NCBI GenBank assembly: GCA_018650465.1
Contig: JABIFY010000129.1
Coordinates: forward strand, 1 to 60,337
Direction of reading: 5' to 3'
Source of the DNA: Alphaproteobacteria bacterium
GTDB taxonomy: Bacteria; Pseudomonadota; Alphaproteobacteria; UBA2966
DNA length: 60,337 nt
The notes beneath the pieces are model-generated. The model made no database searches, had not been told where the DNA came from, and saw nothing but the letters and a program-made list of their open reading frames with translations. This document shows positions 17,827-26,627 of the stretch, in pieces (within the stretch, counting starts at the first letter, position 1; every line of letters begins with the position of its first letter). Both the position numbers and the translations under genes were made by a program.

Positions 17827-18444
17827 TTAGCGGGAATAATATTCCACAACCAGATTTGGCTCCATCTGAACCGGGTATGGTACGTCTGCCAGGTTTGGAA
17901 TACGTACGAATGTACCGGTGCGTTTTTTCGCATCGACGTCCTGGTAGTCAGCCAACTCGCGTTCGTTGCTGTCGGTCGCTTCAATGACCAACGCCAGATC
18001 GCGGGACTTTTCCTTGACTTCGATAACATCACCAACGGCTACACGGTAGCTGGGGATGTTGACCTTTTTGCCGTTTACCTTGATGTGTCCGTGGTTCACG
18101 AACTGACGGGCGGCGAAGACGGTCGGCACAAACTTCATGCGGTAGATAACAGCGTCCAAACGACGCTCCAACAGACCGATCAGGTTTTCCGAAGTATCAC
18201 CCTTCACACGAACGGCTTCGTCATAGGTACGACGGAACTGTTTTTCGGTGATGTTGCCGTAATAGCCTTTCAGCTTCTGCTTGGCGCGCAGCTGAATGCC
18301 ATAATCACTGGGACGCCGCTTGCGGGCCTGACCATGCTGACCGGGACCGTAGTCACGGACGTTGACGGGGCTCTTGGGACGACCCCAGAGGTTAACACCG
18401 AGGGTACGGTTAATCTTGTATTTAGCTTGAATACGTTTGCTCAT
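17827..18444 (-). CDS. rpsD: 30S ribosomal protein S4
   Basis: S4 binds 16S rRNA first in the assembly of the small-subunit body and in some bacteria represses its own operon. The 205-residue product has the N-terminal domain ([15 protein letters not shown]) and an S4 RNA-binding domain ([15 protein letters not shown] and [21 protein letters not shown]), ending VEYYSR as usual. The upstream in-frame 31 codons are leader, not protein. It is monocistronic here, away from the alpha operon, with its own promoter and hairpin-rich leader. Confidence 0.97.
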   Translation of the reverse strand: MSKRIQAKYKINRTLGVNLWGRPKSPVNVRDYGPGQHGQARKRRPSDYGIQLRAKQKLKGYYGNITEKQFRRTYDEAVRVKGDTSENLIGLLERRLDAVIYRMKFVPTVFAARQFVNHGHIKVNGKKVNIPSYRVAVGDVIEVKEKSRDLALVIEATDSNERELADYQDVDAKKRTGTFVRIPNLADVPYPVQMEPNLVVEYYSR

Positions 18445-18487
18445 GTGCTGTGCACTCGACTTTCTATAATACCGGAATTCTCTGTAT

Positions 18488-18508
18488 GGCCCCATTTTCG
18501 AATTGGGC
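18488..18508 (-). promoter_or_regulatory. Leader hairpin upstream of rpsD
   Basis: GGCCC and GGGCC form a stem flanked on both sides by GAATTC sequences (18474-18479 and 18512-18517) that can extend the pairing. It lies within the predicted rpsD leader, 44 bases before the start codon. Confidence 0.4.
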
Positions 18509-18530
18509 CTTGGAATTCTGAGCGGATGGG

Positions 18531-18570
18531 TTAACAAAACAACACGGCCCCGAACGATATCGGAGCCGTG
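18531..18570 (-). terminator. Terminator-like hairpin in the rpsD leader
   Basis: On the minus strand CACGGCTCCGA pairs with TCGGGGCCGTG (one T-G wobble) and is followed by TTGTTTTGTT. It follows the SGNH hydrolase gene but also lies about ten bases downstream of a good promoter for rpsD, so it may be an attenuator, a terminator for the upstream gene, or both. Confidence 0.55.
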
Positions 18571-18580
18571 AAGGGGCGGT

Positions 18581-18608
18581 TATATACTCATAAGTATGGC
18601 TAAGTCAA
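18581..18608 (-). promoter_or_regulatory. Sigma-70-type promoter for rpsD
   Basis: On the minus strand TTGACT (-35) and TATATA (-10) are separated by 16 bases. Transcription would begin near 18574 and give a leader of about 130 bases before the rpsD start. Confidence 0.6.
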
Positions 18609-18636
18609 ATGGCTCCGTACAATGCTGTCCGGCTTG

Positions 18637-19284
18637 CTATGAACCATCAAAAATCCCTTGTGCACTGCGGGTTACAGCTTGGCCCAAAATCTCATGCTGA
18701 TCCTGATCAAAATGGATTCCATCGCTGTCGCTTGTGCTAATCACTTCACCCGCATCAAGGAAATGGCTGTTAAAGAGCCCCGCAATGCCTTTGTAGTGGG
18801 CACCAAGCTGTTGCGACTTCGCCAATCCACCTTCAAATACATCCGCCAGCAGGCTCAGGCGGGCCAGTGGTGGTGGCGCGATCACAAGAGTTTCAGGCAC
18901 GATCCCACCATTTTTTGGCGCAATCGAGGCGACAATTTCCAGTAAGGGCTTGATGCCGCTGGCGATATCAAAAGCCGAAAGAGAGAACCGGCTTTTGAGG
19001 TCATTGGTGCCCAGCATGATAATCACCAAATCCAGCGGCAGATGTGTTTCCAGACAAGGCAGAAGATAGGGCTTGCCATTTTTGTGTGCGCCGTCGATTG
19101 GATCGTCGTGCACCGTCGTCCTGGCATTCAGGCCTTCTTCAATGACCAGGAAATCCTCACCAAGAAGTTGGCGCATGATGCCCGTCCAGCGCACATCCCG
19201 GTCATATCGTTCGATGACGCCAGGTGAAACGATAGGCTTGCAGCCCCAGGTATTGGAATCACCGTAGCAAAGAATATTCTTCAT
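18637..19284 (-). CDS. SGNH/GDSL hydrolase (arylesterase-like)
   Basis: A 215-residue cytosolic SGNH hydrolase. Block I is YGDSNTWG (Ser9 nucleophile), the GTND block is near residue 93, and Asp/His of the triad are in SDGIHFDQDQH near 190. The WGCKP and RWTGIMRQLL segments resemble the arylesterase/acyltransferase group that can also perhydrolyse esters. It is not fused to a signal peptide. Its substrate is unknown. Transcription continues toward rpsD, where a terminator-like hairpin follows. Confidence 0.88.
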   Translation of the reverse strand: MKNILCYGDSNTWGCKPIVSPGVIERYDRDVRWTGIMRQLLGEDFLVIEEGLNARTTVHDDPIDGAHKNGKPYLLPCLETHLPLDLVIIMLGTNDLKSRFSLSAFDIASGIKPLLEIVASIAPKNGGIVPETLVIAPPPLARLSLLADVFEGGLAKSQQLGAHYKGIAGLFNSHFLDAGEVISTSDSDGIHFDQDQHEILGQAVTRSAQGIFDGS

Positions 19285-19336
19285 GGCCGTACCTTCATGT
19301 CATTGATTTGCGCGCATCAAAATTCATTCCAGAGCC

Positions 19337-20161
19337 TCATTTCCCCTTTTTGAATTCTTCCAGGGCTTTCAGGCGGGCGAAATGCGTCAAGGATTTGATG
19401 ACACCACGCAAGGTTCGAACTTCTTGTTCCCGTAACTGGGCTTTTTGAAAAATATTGCGCAGGTTCTTCACCATATTGGGGCGCTTCTCTGGTGGGTGCA
19501 GAAAGCCTGAAGTATCCAGTTCGCTTTCCAGATGATTAAATAAATGCACCAGGTCTTCGTTGCTGGCCAAGGGTTCAACCTTGTTCCCCAGTCGGGCGCG
19601 CCCCCCCATATTCCCGTCGGCATGTTGGTGCGTACCGGACTGAAACCATTCGTAAGCCACCAACAATACGGCCTGTGCCAGGTTGAGCGATGCATAGGCC
19701 GGATTGACCGGGATTGCGATCACTGTCTGGGCCAGAGTAACATCGGCATTGCTCAGGCCATGACGTTCAGCCCCGAACAAAATACCGACCTTGTCACTTG
19801 CTGTGATGGCATCGCGCATCTCGAAGGCTGCTTCGCGTGCTGTGGCCTCTCGTTTGAACATGTCGCGTGGGCGTGCGGTTGTGGCGTAAAGTACATTCAG
19901 ATCCGCAACGGCTTCTTCCGTCGTCTCAAAAACCTGGACATTTTCAATCACCAGATCTGCCCCGGAAGACGACGTTTGCGCCTTTTCGCTGGGCCAACCG
20001 TCCCGCGGGTTAACAATGCGCATATCCGTCAAACCAAAATTCAACATGGCGCGGGCAGCCGTGCCGATATTTTCGCCCAGCTGTGGTTCCACCAGAATTA
20101 CGGCGGGTCCGCCCAGTACAGGCACTTGTTTGGGAATTGGTTTATGGTAAAAACTGGTCAT
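19337..20161 (-). CDS. trmJ: TrmJ-type tRNA (cytidine/uridine-2'-O-)methyltransferase
   Basis: SPOUT-class RNA methyltransferases of the TrmJ group methylate the 2'-O of residue 32 in tRNA. The 274-residue protein has the three SPOUT motifs: GENIGTAARAMLNFG near 33-47, FGAERHGLSN near 135, and IPVNPAYASLNLAQAV near 155, followed by a C-terminal helical extension. The ATG giving MTSFYHKPIPKQ is chosen; the 28 codons upstream fall inside rarD. It begins ten bases after rarD, so the two are co-transcribed. Exact target specificity is inferred from family. Confidence 0.88.
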   Translation of the reverse strand: MTSFYHKPIPKQVPVLGGPAVILVEPQLGENIGTAARAMLNFGLTDMRIVNPRDGWPSEKAQTSSSGADLVIENVQVFETTEEAVADLNVLYATTARPRDMFKREATAREAAFEMRDAITASDKVGILFGAERHGLSNADVTLAQTVIAIPVNPAYASLNLAQAVLLVAYEWFQSGTHQHADGNMGGRARLGNKVEPLASNEDLVHLFNHLESELDTSGFLHPPEKRPNMVKNLRNIFQKAQLREQEVRTLRGVIKSLTHFARLKALEEFKKGK

Positions 20162-20171
20162 GACAGCGGTC

Positions 20172-21077
20172 TTACGATTTTGCGCGGAAAGCCGCAAGTA
20201 TGGATGGCGTGGAATATAGTCCAAGGGCGAGCCAGATGCAGGCAAAAGTAATTATATGCGTTGTTGTCAGGGTTTCCCCCCACAGCCAGACAGCCCCGAC
20301 GAGATGCAAAGTCGGCGCGATATATTGTAGCAAGCCAACAGTCGAGAGACGCAGGCGACGGGCTCCTTCTGTAAAAAATATCAACGGGACAGCAGTAAAC
20401 ACGCCGATCACCAATAAATAAAATATTGTCTGACTATCATCTGGTGAAACGGTGGCCGTTCCTTGCGCCTCAAGCCACCAAACGTAGCCAATGGCGAACG
20501 GTGACAGCAAGGCAGTTTCGATCAATAACCCTTCTATCGCTTCAACCTTGGCGACCTTTCGCACATAACCATAAAGGCCAAACAATACCGCCATGCCAAG
20601 AGAGGCCCAGGGGAATACACCCAGGGTCAAGGTCTGGTTCAATACGCCAGCACCGGCGATCAGAACAGCGCCGACCTGTAGCCGCGACAGGCGTTCGCCC
20701 AAAAGAAAAAAGCCCAACAAAACACTGAACAGCGGGTTGATATAATAACCAAGGCTGACTTGCAGGACTTCACCGATATTCACAGCATAGACAAATACCC
20801 ACCAGTTCAGCCCTAGCAAGGCAGTTGTAATGACAAGCGTTCCCATCAACCGTTTTGAACGCAAGGCTGTTCGCAAACGCCGCCAACGATTGGTAACGGC
20901 AATCAGCAACAATAAAAACACAATACTGGAGAAAGTTCGCCAGGACAGGGTTTCCAGCGCCGGGACATGATCAACCAGTTTAAAAAGGTTCGGCAAGCCG
21001 CCCCAAATCAGAAACGCGCCCAGGCCAAAGGCCAACCCCTTCTGCACTTCGGCAGACTGTTCTTCCGGTGAAGACAT
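20172..21077 (-). CDS. rarD: RarD-type EamA transporter
   Basis: A ten-helix drug/metabolite transporter of 301 residues. The RarD signature GLAFGLGAFLIWGGLPNLFK opens the first helix, NWWVFVYAVN and LQVSLGYYINPLFSVLLG are typical, and the second EamA repeat includes GLLQYIAPTLHLVGAV. Substrate is unknown (RarD is named for chloramphenicol sensitivity but this is not proven to be its role). It lies between cimA and trmJ, all on the minus strand with short gaps. Confidence 0.92.
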   Translation of the reverse strand: MSSPEEQSAEVQKGLAFGLGAFLIWGGLPNLFKLVDHVPALETLSWRTFSSIVFLLLLIAVTNRWRRLRTALRSKRLMGTLVITTALLGLNWWVFVYAVNIGEVLQVSLGYYINPLFSVLLGFFLLGERLSRLQVGAVLIAGAGVLNQTLTLGVFPWASLGMAVLFGLYGYVRKVAKVEAIEGLLIETALLSPFAIGYVWWLEAQGTATVSPDDSQTIFYLLVIGVFTAVPLIFFTEGARRLRLSTVGLLQYIAPTLHLVGAVWLWGETLTTTHIITFACIWLALGLYSTPSILAAFRAKS

Positions 21078-21093
21078 TTCAGGTTTCAGTCAA

Positions 21094-22707
21094 TTAAGCC
21101 GAGGTGCCAGCGGGGGCACCGTCGCGAAAAAGTTTGTAGACGATTGAATCGAGCAAAGCCTGGAACGAAGCATCCACAATATTGGGAGAGACACCAACGG
21201 TCGACCATCGATTGCCATCCTTATCAACACTTTCGATCATCACCCGGGTAACAGCCCCGGTGCCTTCCTGACTGAGAATACGCACTTTGTAGTCCGCCAG
21301 TTCCAGGTCTTCGATATAGGAGGAATATTTGCCAAGGTCCTTGCGTAAAGCTTCATCGAGGGCGTTCACGGGACCATTGCCCTCGCCCGCCGACATAAGG
21401 GTCTCGCCATCCACGGTAACCTTCACAGTTGCTTCTGAAACAGTGACAAGTTCACCCTTCGCATTATGGCGGCGTTCAACCATCACCCGAAAACCATCGA
21501 CGTTAAAGTATTCAGGCACGTCGCCCAGGGCACGCCGGGCGAGCAACTCAAAACTCGCTTCGGCCCCGTCATAGGTATAGCCCTGAAATTCCTTATCCTT
21601 GACCTCGTTAACCAGGGACATGATGCGTTTGTCATCTGCGGCAACTTCAATGCCCATGTCAGCCAGTTGCATCAGTACATTGGCCTTGCCTGCCTGATCA
21701 GAAATCAGGATATGACGTTTGTTACCGGTTGATTCCGGTGGCACATGTTCATAGGTCCGGGGGTCTTTCAACACCGCAGAACCATGCACCCCACCCTTGT
21801 GGGCAAAGGCTGCTGATCCGACATAGGGCGCGTGGGCATCCGGCGCCTTGTTCAGCAGTTCATACAACAACCGCGAAGTATGGGTGAGTTGCTTGAGGCC
21901 GTCTGCAGTGATGCCGATCTCAAAACGATCAGCATAATCCGGTTTCAACATTAGGGTCGGAATGATCGATACCAGGTTTGCATTGCCGCAACGCTCGCCC
22001 AAACCGTTGAGGCTGCCCTGGATGTGACGCACACCTGCATTTACCGCAGCCAGGGTATTTGCCACCGCATTTTCGGTGTCGTTGTGGCAGTGAATGCCTA
22101 GGTGATCGCCGGGAATATGTTCAGTAATTTCACGCACGATGCGATCAATTTCATGAGGTAATGTGCCGCCATTGGTGTCACACAGGACAATCCATCGGGC
22201 ACCGGCCTCAAAAGCTGATTTGATGCAATTCAGGGAAAATTCCGCATTGGATTTATAACCATCGAAAAAATGCTCGGCATCAAACAGTGCCTCGCCTGAT
22301 TTTTCCACAGCCGCCGCAACACTATCGCCGATAAGTTCAACCGCTTCACCCAGTTCAATTCCCAAAGCGACTTCGGCCTGATAATCCCAGGTTTTGCCAA
22401 ACAAACAAACGGCATCCACATCCGCATCAATAACCTGCACCAGGCCCGGGTCATTATGGGCACTGCGACCGGCACGACGGGTCATGCCAAAAGACGTGAA
22501 TTTGGCATTTTTCAACTTGGGCCGGTTTTCGAAAAACTCCGTATCGGTTTGGTTTGCTCCGGGCCAGCCACCTTCAATATAGTCGATCCCCATTTTGTCC
22601 AAGGCTTCGGCAATGATGTATTTGTCCTCGACAGAAAAATCGACGCCTTGCGTCTGATTACCATCTCGCAATGTCGTATCGAACAGATAGAGCCGTTCCT
22701 TTGACAT
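21094..22707 (-). CDS. cimA: (R)-citramalate synthase
   Basis: CimA condenses acetyl-CoA and pyruvate to citramalate, giving a threonine-independent route to 2-oxobutyrate for isoleucine. The 537-residue product has the DTTLRDGNQTQGV catalytic motif, metal-binding HCHND near residue 204, and a C-terminal LeuA-dimer regulatory domain (VTVDGE...GPVNALDEALR) that normally mediates isoleucine feedback. The NQTQG form, rather than EQ-P-G, distinguishes this group from LeuA. AGAGGA precedes the ATG; the upstream 26 codons overlap repeat copy B and are leader. Confidence 0.93.
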   Translation of the reverse strand: MSKERLYLFDTTLRDGNQTQGVDFSVEDKYIIAEALDKMGIDYIEGGWPGANQTDTEFFENRPKLKNAKFTSFGMTRRAGRSAHNDPGLVQVIDADVDAVCLFGKTWDYQAEVALGIELGEAVELIGDSVAAAVEKSGEALFDAEHFFDGYKSNAEFSLNCIKSAFEAGARWIVLCDTNGGTLPHEIDRIVREITEHIPGDHLGIHCHNDTENAVANTLAAVNAGVRHIQGSLNGLGERCGNANLVSIIPTLMLKPDYADRFEIGITADGLKQLTHTSRLLYELLNKAPDAHAPYVGSAAFAHKGGVHGSAVLKDPRTYEHVPPESTGNKRHILISDQAGKANVLMQLADMGIEVAADDKRIMSLVNEVKDKEFQGYTYDGAEASFELLARRALGDVPEYFNVDGFRVMVERRHNAKGELVTVSEATVKVTVDGETLMSAGEGNGPVNALDEALRKDLGKYSSYIEDLELADYKVRILSQEGTGAVTRVMIESVDKDGNRWSTVGVSPNIVDASFQALLDSIVYKLFRDGAPAGTSA

Positions 22708-22727
22708 GACCGTTTCCTCTAACATGA

Positions 22728-22826
22728 GTGTTTCAGATTTGTTCTGAAACACAGGTTGATCGCAAGACCTTGAAAGGCAAGGCAAATATGAAACGAGGCA
22801 ATTCGGATTAGACCGAAATCGCTTTA
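22728..22826 (+). repeat. Dispersed intergenic repeat, copy B
   Basis: The first hairpin has perfect 10-base arms (GTGTTTCAGA / TCTGAAACAC), followed by ACAGG...GCAAGACCTTGAAAGGCAAG and the second hairpin ATTCGGATTAGACCGAAATCGC. The order and orientation match copy A. It fills most of the gap between cysS and cimA and would lie in the cimA leader RNA. Confidence 0.65.
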
Positions 22827-22878
22827 GCTATCTGGCGGTTAAATACCAGTATCATTCCAAAATAAAGTTTATCGCGTT

Positions 22879-24345
22879 TTAGACTGTGCGCCGCCATGTC
22901 GTGCCATCGGGCCCGTCTTCCAGCGTAATATTCGCCTCCAGCAGCAAATCACGAATAATATCAGATGTCTGAAATTCACGATGCTCCCGTGCCAGCTTAC
23001 GGAAATCGATCAGCAGGTTAATGCAAAGCTCGTAAATTGTGCCCTGCTGTTCGCCAGACATCTCATCCCATTTATCAATCGCCTGACGCACCTGTTCGTC
23101 AATGCGTTCCGCAATCTCCGGCAAGGGCTCAGCCAGTTTGTTCATGAACGAAATATCGTACTCAGTCGCATCCAGGCCTTTGAACCAGGCAGATTGAGAC
23201 TTCATCAACAGGCCCATCAGGTTTGCACCGCCCCGTAACTGACCAGCAGCCAGCGCATCTCCCTGGGAGGCTGCATTAGATAACTCGTGCAAAGCTGCAA
23301 TCGCCTTTGGCGTGTTCAGATCATCTTCCAGCGCTTCAATTACGGCATCACAAGCCAGCGGTTCGGCGTCCGCCGCCGCGCGATACCAACGATCCAGAAT
23401 AGTGCGTGACTCAGTAACGCCCCCCTCCGTCCAGTCCAGGGGCTGGCGGTAATGACTGGATAACATGTTCAAACGTATTGCCTCGCCCGGTGCGCCAGCC
23501 AGAATATCCCGCACCAGCAAGATATTGCCGATGGACTTGGACATCTTTTCACCTTCCACCGTGAGAAAGCCGTTGTGAACCCAATAGCGGGCAAACTCGG
23601 CTTCGTCGTGGGCGCAAGTCGACTGGGCGACTTCATTTTCGTGATGTGGAAAGACCAGATCACGACCGCCGCCATGAATGTCGAAAGTCATACCAAGATA
23701 TTCACGAGACATCGCTGAGCATTCGATATGCCAACCCGGCCGACCATACCCCCAGGGACTTTCCCAACCAGGTTGTTCCCCGGTGGAGGGTTTCCACAGT
23801 ACAAAATCGGCTGGATCTTTTTTGTAGGGAGCCACTTCGACACGGGCACCAGCAATCATTTCGTCGCGATTACGTCCCGAAAGCTTGCCATAATTCTTGT
23901 CCGTCTCTACAGCAAACAACACGTGACCGTCTGCCTCATAGGCATTTCCTCGGGCAATCAGGCGTTCGATCATGATGATCATTTGCGGAACGTGGTCGGT
24001 GGCGCGCGGCTCAATATCCGGTGGCAGGGCCCCAAGAGCCGCCATGTCTTCGTGATAGGCCTCTGTCGTGCGTGCCGTTATTTCATCAATGCTGTCGCCA
24101 GACTGTTCAGCTGCGGCAATAATCTTGTCATCGACGTCAGTGATGTTGCGCACATAGCGCACATGCTCGTACGATTTTTTCAGCAGCCGGTACAAAACGT
24201 CAAAGACAATTACAGGTCGGGCGTTACCGACATGGGCAAAGTCGTAGACAGTTGGGCCACAGACATACATGCCCACACGCCCTGGTGACAGGGGTTCAAA
24301 AAGCTGTTTTTCACGCGTCCTGGTATTGTACAGGGAAAGAGCCAC
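22879..24345 (-). CDS. cysS: Cysteinyl-tRNA synthetase
   Basis: A class I synthetase of 488 residues. The HIGH-type motif is [15 protein letters not shown] near residues 29-43, zinc-binding residues include WHIECSAMS near 215, and the KMSKS loop is EKMSKSIGN near 270. The start is a GTG giving (M)[13 protein letters not shown] with GAGGA upstream; the next 19 upstream in-frame codons are not conserved. cimA follows downstream, a pairing common in Alphaproteobacteria. Confidence 0.96.
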   Translation of the reverse strand: MALSLYNTRTREKQLFEPLSPGRVGMYVCGPTVYDFAHVGNARPVIVFDVLYRLLKKSYEHVRYVRNITDVDDKIIAAAEQSGDSIDEITARTTEAYHEDMAALGALPPDIEPRATDHVPQMIIMIERLIARGNAYEADGHVLFAVETDKNYGKLSGRNRDEMIAGARVEVAPYKKDPADFVLWKPSTGEQPGWESPWGYGRPGWHIECSAMSREYLGMTFDIHGGGRDLVFPHHENEVAQSTCAHDEAEFARYWVHNGFLTVEGEKMSKSIGNILLVRDILAGAPGEAIRLNMLSSHYRQPLDWTEGGVTESRTILDRWYRAAADAEPLACDAVIEALEDDLNTPKAIAALHELSNAASQGDALAAGQLRGGANLMGLLMKSQSAWFKGLDATEYDISFMNKLAEPLPEIAERIDEQVRQAIDKWDEMSGEQQGTIYELCINLLIDFRKLAREHREFQTSDIIRDLLLEANITLEDGPDGTTWRRTV

Positions 24346-24536
24346 GAAACCGGTCCTCAAACATCTTGAATTGTTGTTTTGTAAACGGTTCCGCACCAAC
24401 ACAGGCCGTCGAAAAACATCGGGAAAATCTTGATATTAAGGCCAGACAGGTAACACGTTCTGTACCCGTGGTCCAACACCGAAGCCACTTTGAGATTAAT
24501 ATTGCCTGATTCCGCACAAAATCAATCCCGATTAGA

Positions 24537-24619
24537 GCGATTTCGGATTAATCCGAATCGCTTCGGTGAATATCTTCATTGCCTTTCAATGAAATAAGGG
24601 CATCAGGAGTTCCAAATAG
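24537..24619 (-). repeat. Dispersed intergenic repeat, copy C (inverted, partial)
   Basis: Read on the minus strand it gives ...CATTGAAAGGCAATGAAGATATTCA... then GCGATTCGGATTAATCCGAAATCGC. The middle and second-hairpin modules match copies A and B; the first hairpin module is degraded or absent. The second hairpin is nearly perfect here (24537-24561). It lies between cysS and nadE, directly beyond the nadE stop. Confidence 0.6.
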
Positions 24620-24622
24620 AAC

Positions 24623-26323
24623 TTAAAACTCTCTGGCGTCCCGGAAACGGTTGGTAATGGGGTACCGGCGGTCACGACCAAAGTTCCGCCCGCCGATTTT
24701 GACGCCCGGCGGTGCCTGGCGGCGCTTGTATTCCGCGATATTCAGCAAATGTTCAATACGACGCACATCCTGTGCCGAATGCCCCCGAGCGACGATTTCA
24801 TCGAATGGTAACTCATCCTCTACCAGGCACATCAGCATGTCGTCGAGGGCGTCATAAGGTGGCAAATTATCCTGATCTGTCTGGTTTTCACGAAGTTCTG
24901 CTGTGGGAGGCTTGTCGATGATATTCACCGGAATGACTTCACCACCGGGGGCATCGATACGTCCCACGGGCAAATTGGCATTGCGCCAGCGCGCCAGGTC
25001 AAAAACCACGGTCTTGTAGACGTCCTTCAGAACCGAAAAGCCACCGCACATATCTCCATACAGCGTGGCATAGCCCACTGACATTTCAGACTTGTTGCCG
25101 GTTGTCAGAACCATTGAGCCGAACTTGTTGCTCAGGGCCATTAAAGTCACGCCCCGGATACGGGCCTGAATATTCTCTTCAGTGGTGTCTGCTTCGGTGC
25201 CTTCAAACAGGCTGCCCAGCATGGCTTCATAACCTTCAACGGCTGGTTTGATGCCAACGCTGTCATATCGAACACCCAAGGCATCGGCACATTGTTTAGC
25301 GTCGTCCAGGCTTTCATCCACGGTAAAACGTGATGGCATCATCACACAATGGACCTTGTCGGCACCCAGGGCGTCAACGGCAACGGCGGCAGAAACCGCA
25401 GAATCAATGCCGCCCGACATGCCAAGAACGACACCCGGAAAATGGTTTTTTTGCACATAGTCTTCCAGACCAACTACCATGGCCGACCAGATCCCGGCCA
25501 ACTCATCCGGTTGCGGCGTCATCTCGCCCGGTGCACAAACCCATCCTTGCGGACCTCGCGACCATTGACTGACATCAACGCATTGCTGCCAGGCCGGCAT
25601 TTGCAGGGTCATCTCGCCATCGGCATTCAGCACAAAGGATGCACCATCAAAGACCAGTTCATCCTGACCACCGATCTGATTGAGGTAAACCAGGGGTAAT
25701 CCCGTTTCCTGGATACGAGCCTGCATCAAATCAAATCGGGTTGCGGTTTTGCCGCTTTCAAAAGGTGATCCGTTCAGCACCAACAGGATTTCAGCGCCCC
25801 TGTTCGCCAGATGTCGGGTGACATTTGGCGTCCAGACGTCTTCACAAATCGGCACGCCCAGTTTGACCCCTTTGAATTCAATGGGTTCGGGTAGATCGCC
25901 GGGCACAAACACCCGGACTTCATCAAAGACGCCATAGTTTGGCAGATCGACCTTGTGCCTTACCGCCTGAATTTCACCATCCGCCAGCAACAAAACTGCA
26001 TTGTGCGAAAGACGCGCCTTGCCGCCCTTGATCGATGCTGTATCCGTCGTGCGCCAGGGGGAACCCAGCAAAATGGCCGGACCGCCATCGGCAGTCTCTG
26101 CCGCCAGCGCATAGACCGTTTTTTCAATCGCATTCAGAAAGGAAGGCCTAAGCACCAGATCTTCCGGCGGATAGCCGACGATCATCAATTCACTGGTCAT
26201 CAGCAAATCGGCACCGGCAGACGCAGCCTGGCTCCGGGCTTCGCGTACCAGATCAGCATTTCCATCCAGATCACCCACACGCGGGTTCAACTGGGCCAAG
26301 GCAATAGCTAGTTGATCAGTCAT
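24623..26323 (-). CDS. nadE: Glutamine-dependent NAD+ synthetase
   Basis: NadE amidates nicotinate adenine dinucleotide to NAD. The 566-residue protein fuses an N-terminal nitrilase-type glutaminase (catalytic Glu in TSELMIVGYPP, Lys in RHKVDLPNYG, Cys in PICEDVW) with a C-terminal synthetase domain containing the P-loop GMSGGIDSAV. The ATG giving MTDQLAIALAQLNP is used; 17 upstream in-frame codons are not conserved. A nicotinate phosphoribosyltransferase gene precedes it, so two steps of the Preiss-Handler route are neighbours. Confidence 0.96.
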   Translation of the reverse strand: MTDQLAIALAQLNPRVGDLDGNADLVREARSQAASAGADLLMTSELMIVGYPPEDLVLRPSFLNAIEKTVYALAAETADGGPAILLGSPWRTTDTASIKGGKARLSHNAVLLLADGEIQAVRHKVDLPNYGVFDEVRVFVPGDLPEPIEFKGVKLGVPICEDVWTPNVTRHLANRGAEILLVLNGSPFESGKTATRFDLMQARIQETGLPLVYLNQIGGQDELVFDGASFVLNADGEMTLQMPAWQQCVDVSQWSRGPQGWVCAPGEMTPQPDELAGIWSAMVVGLEDYVQKNHFPGVVLGMSGGIDSAVSAAVAVDALGADKVHCVMMPSRFTVDESLDDAKQCADALGVRYDSVGIKPAVEGYEAMLGSLFEGTEADTTEENIQARIRGVTLMALSNKFGSMVLTTGNKSEMSVGYATLYGDMCGGFSVLKDVYKTVVFDLARWRNANLPVGRIDAPGGEVIPVNIIDKPPTAELRENQTDQDNLPPYDALDDMLMCLVEDELPFDEIVARGHSAQDVRRIEHLLNIAEYKRRQAPPGVKIGGRNFGRDRRYPITNRFRDAREF

Positions 26324-26627
26324 CCTGTTTATGTAGCGCGAGGACCACCAGGGCACAATATGGATCAGCCGCAAAAATGGGGACAGTTGGCATTTTTTCT
26401 CGGCCAGGCTTCATGGAAGAAGCCTCAAAATATGACGGGCCGGTGGATCACTCCACCGGCCCGAACCCTGATACAAAAGCCGACACGGGGGGCGCTTTGG
26501 CTTCTGTATCTGGTTGAGATTGTCACCAAACTCAACATGGATATTAGAAGCGGCATGTAACCGGAATATGTCGGTTTTGAAGTTTTTCGTAACTGCTTTG
26601 TAACAAATCACCTGTTTGGCGAAATAC
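26324..26627. other. Intergenic region upstream of nadE with a long hairpin
   Basis: This stretch holds one clear structure: CGGGCCGGTGGA and TCCACCGGCCCG, perfect 12-base arms around TCAC (26436-26463). On the minus strand it is followed by TCATATTTTG, so it may terminate the nicotinate phosphoribosyltransferase transcript. The open frame crossing the region on the plus strand is not convincing. Confidence 0.45.
26436..26463 (-). terminator. Strong hairpin with weak T-tract after the nicotinate phosphoribosyltransferase gene
   Basis: The 12-base GC-rich perfect arms with a four-base loop lie about 165 bases past the stop codon. The T-tract on the minus strand (ATATTTTG) is interrupted, so it may be an intrinsic terminator or an RNA-end stabiliser. 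Confidence 0.45.

Noticed and set aside
26312-26560. Open frame in the nadE upstream region
   Set aside because: It contains the 12-base hairpin, has no family resemblance and overlaps the nadE start; regulatory DNA is a better reading.
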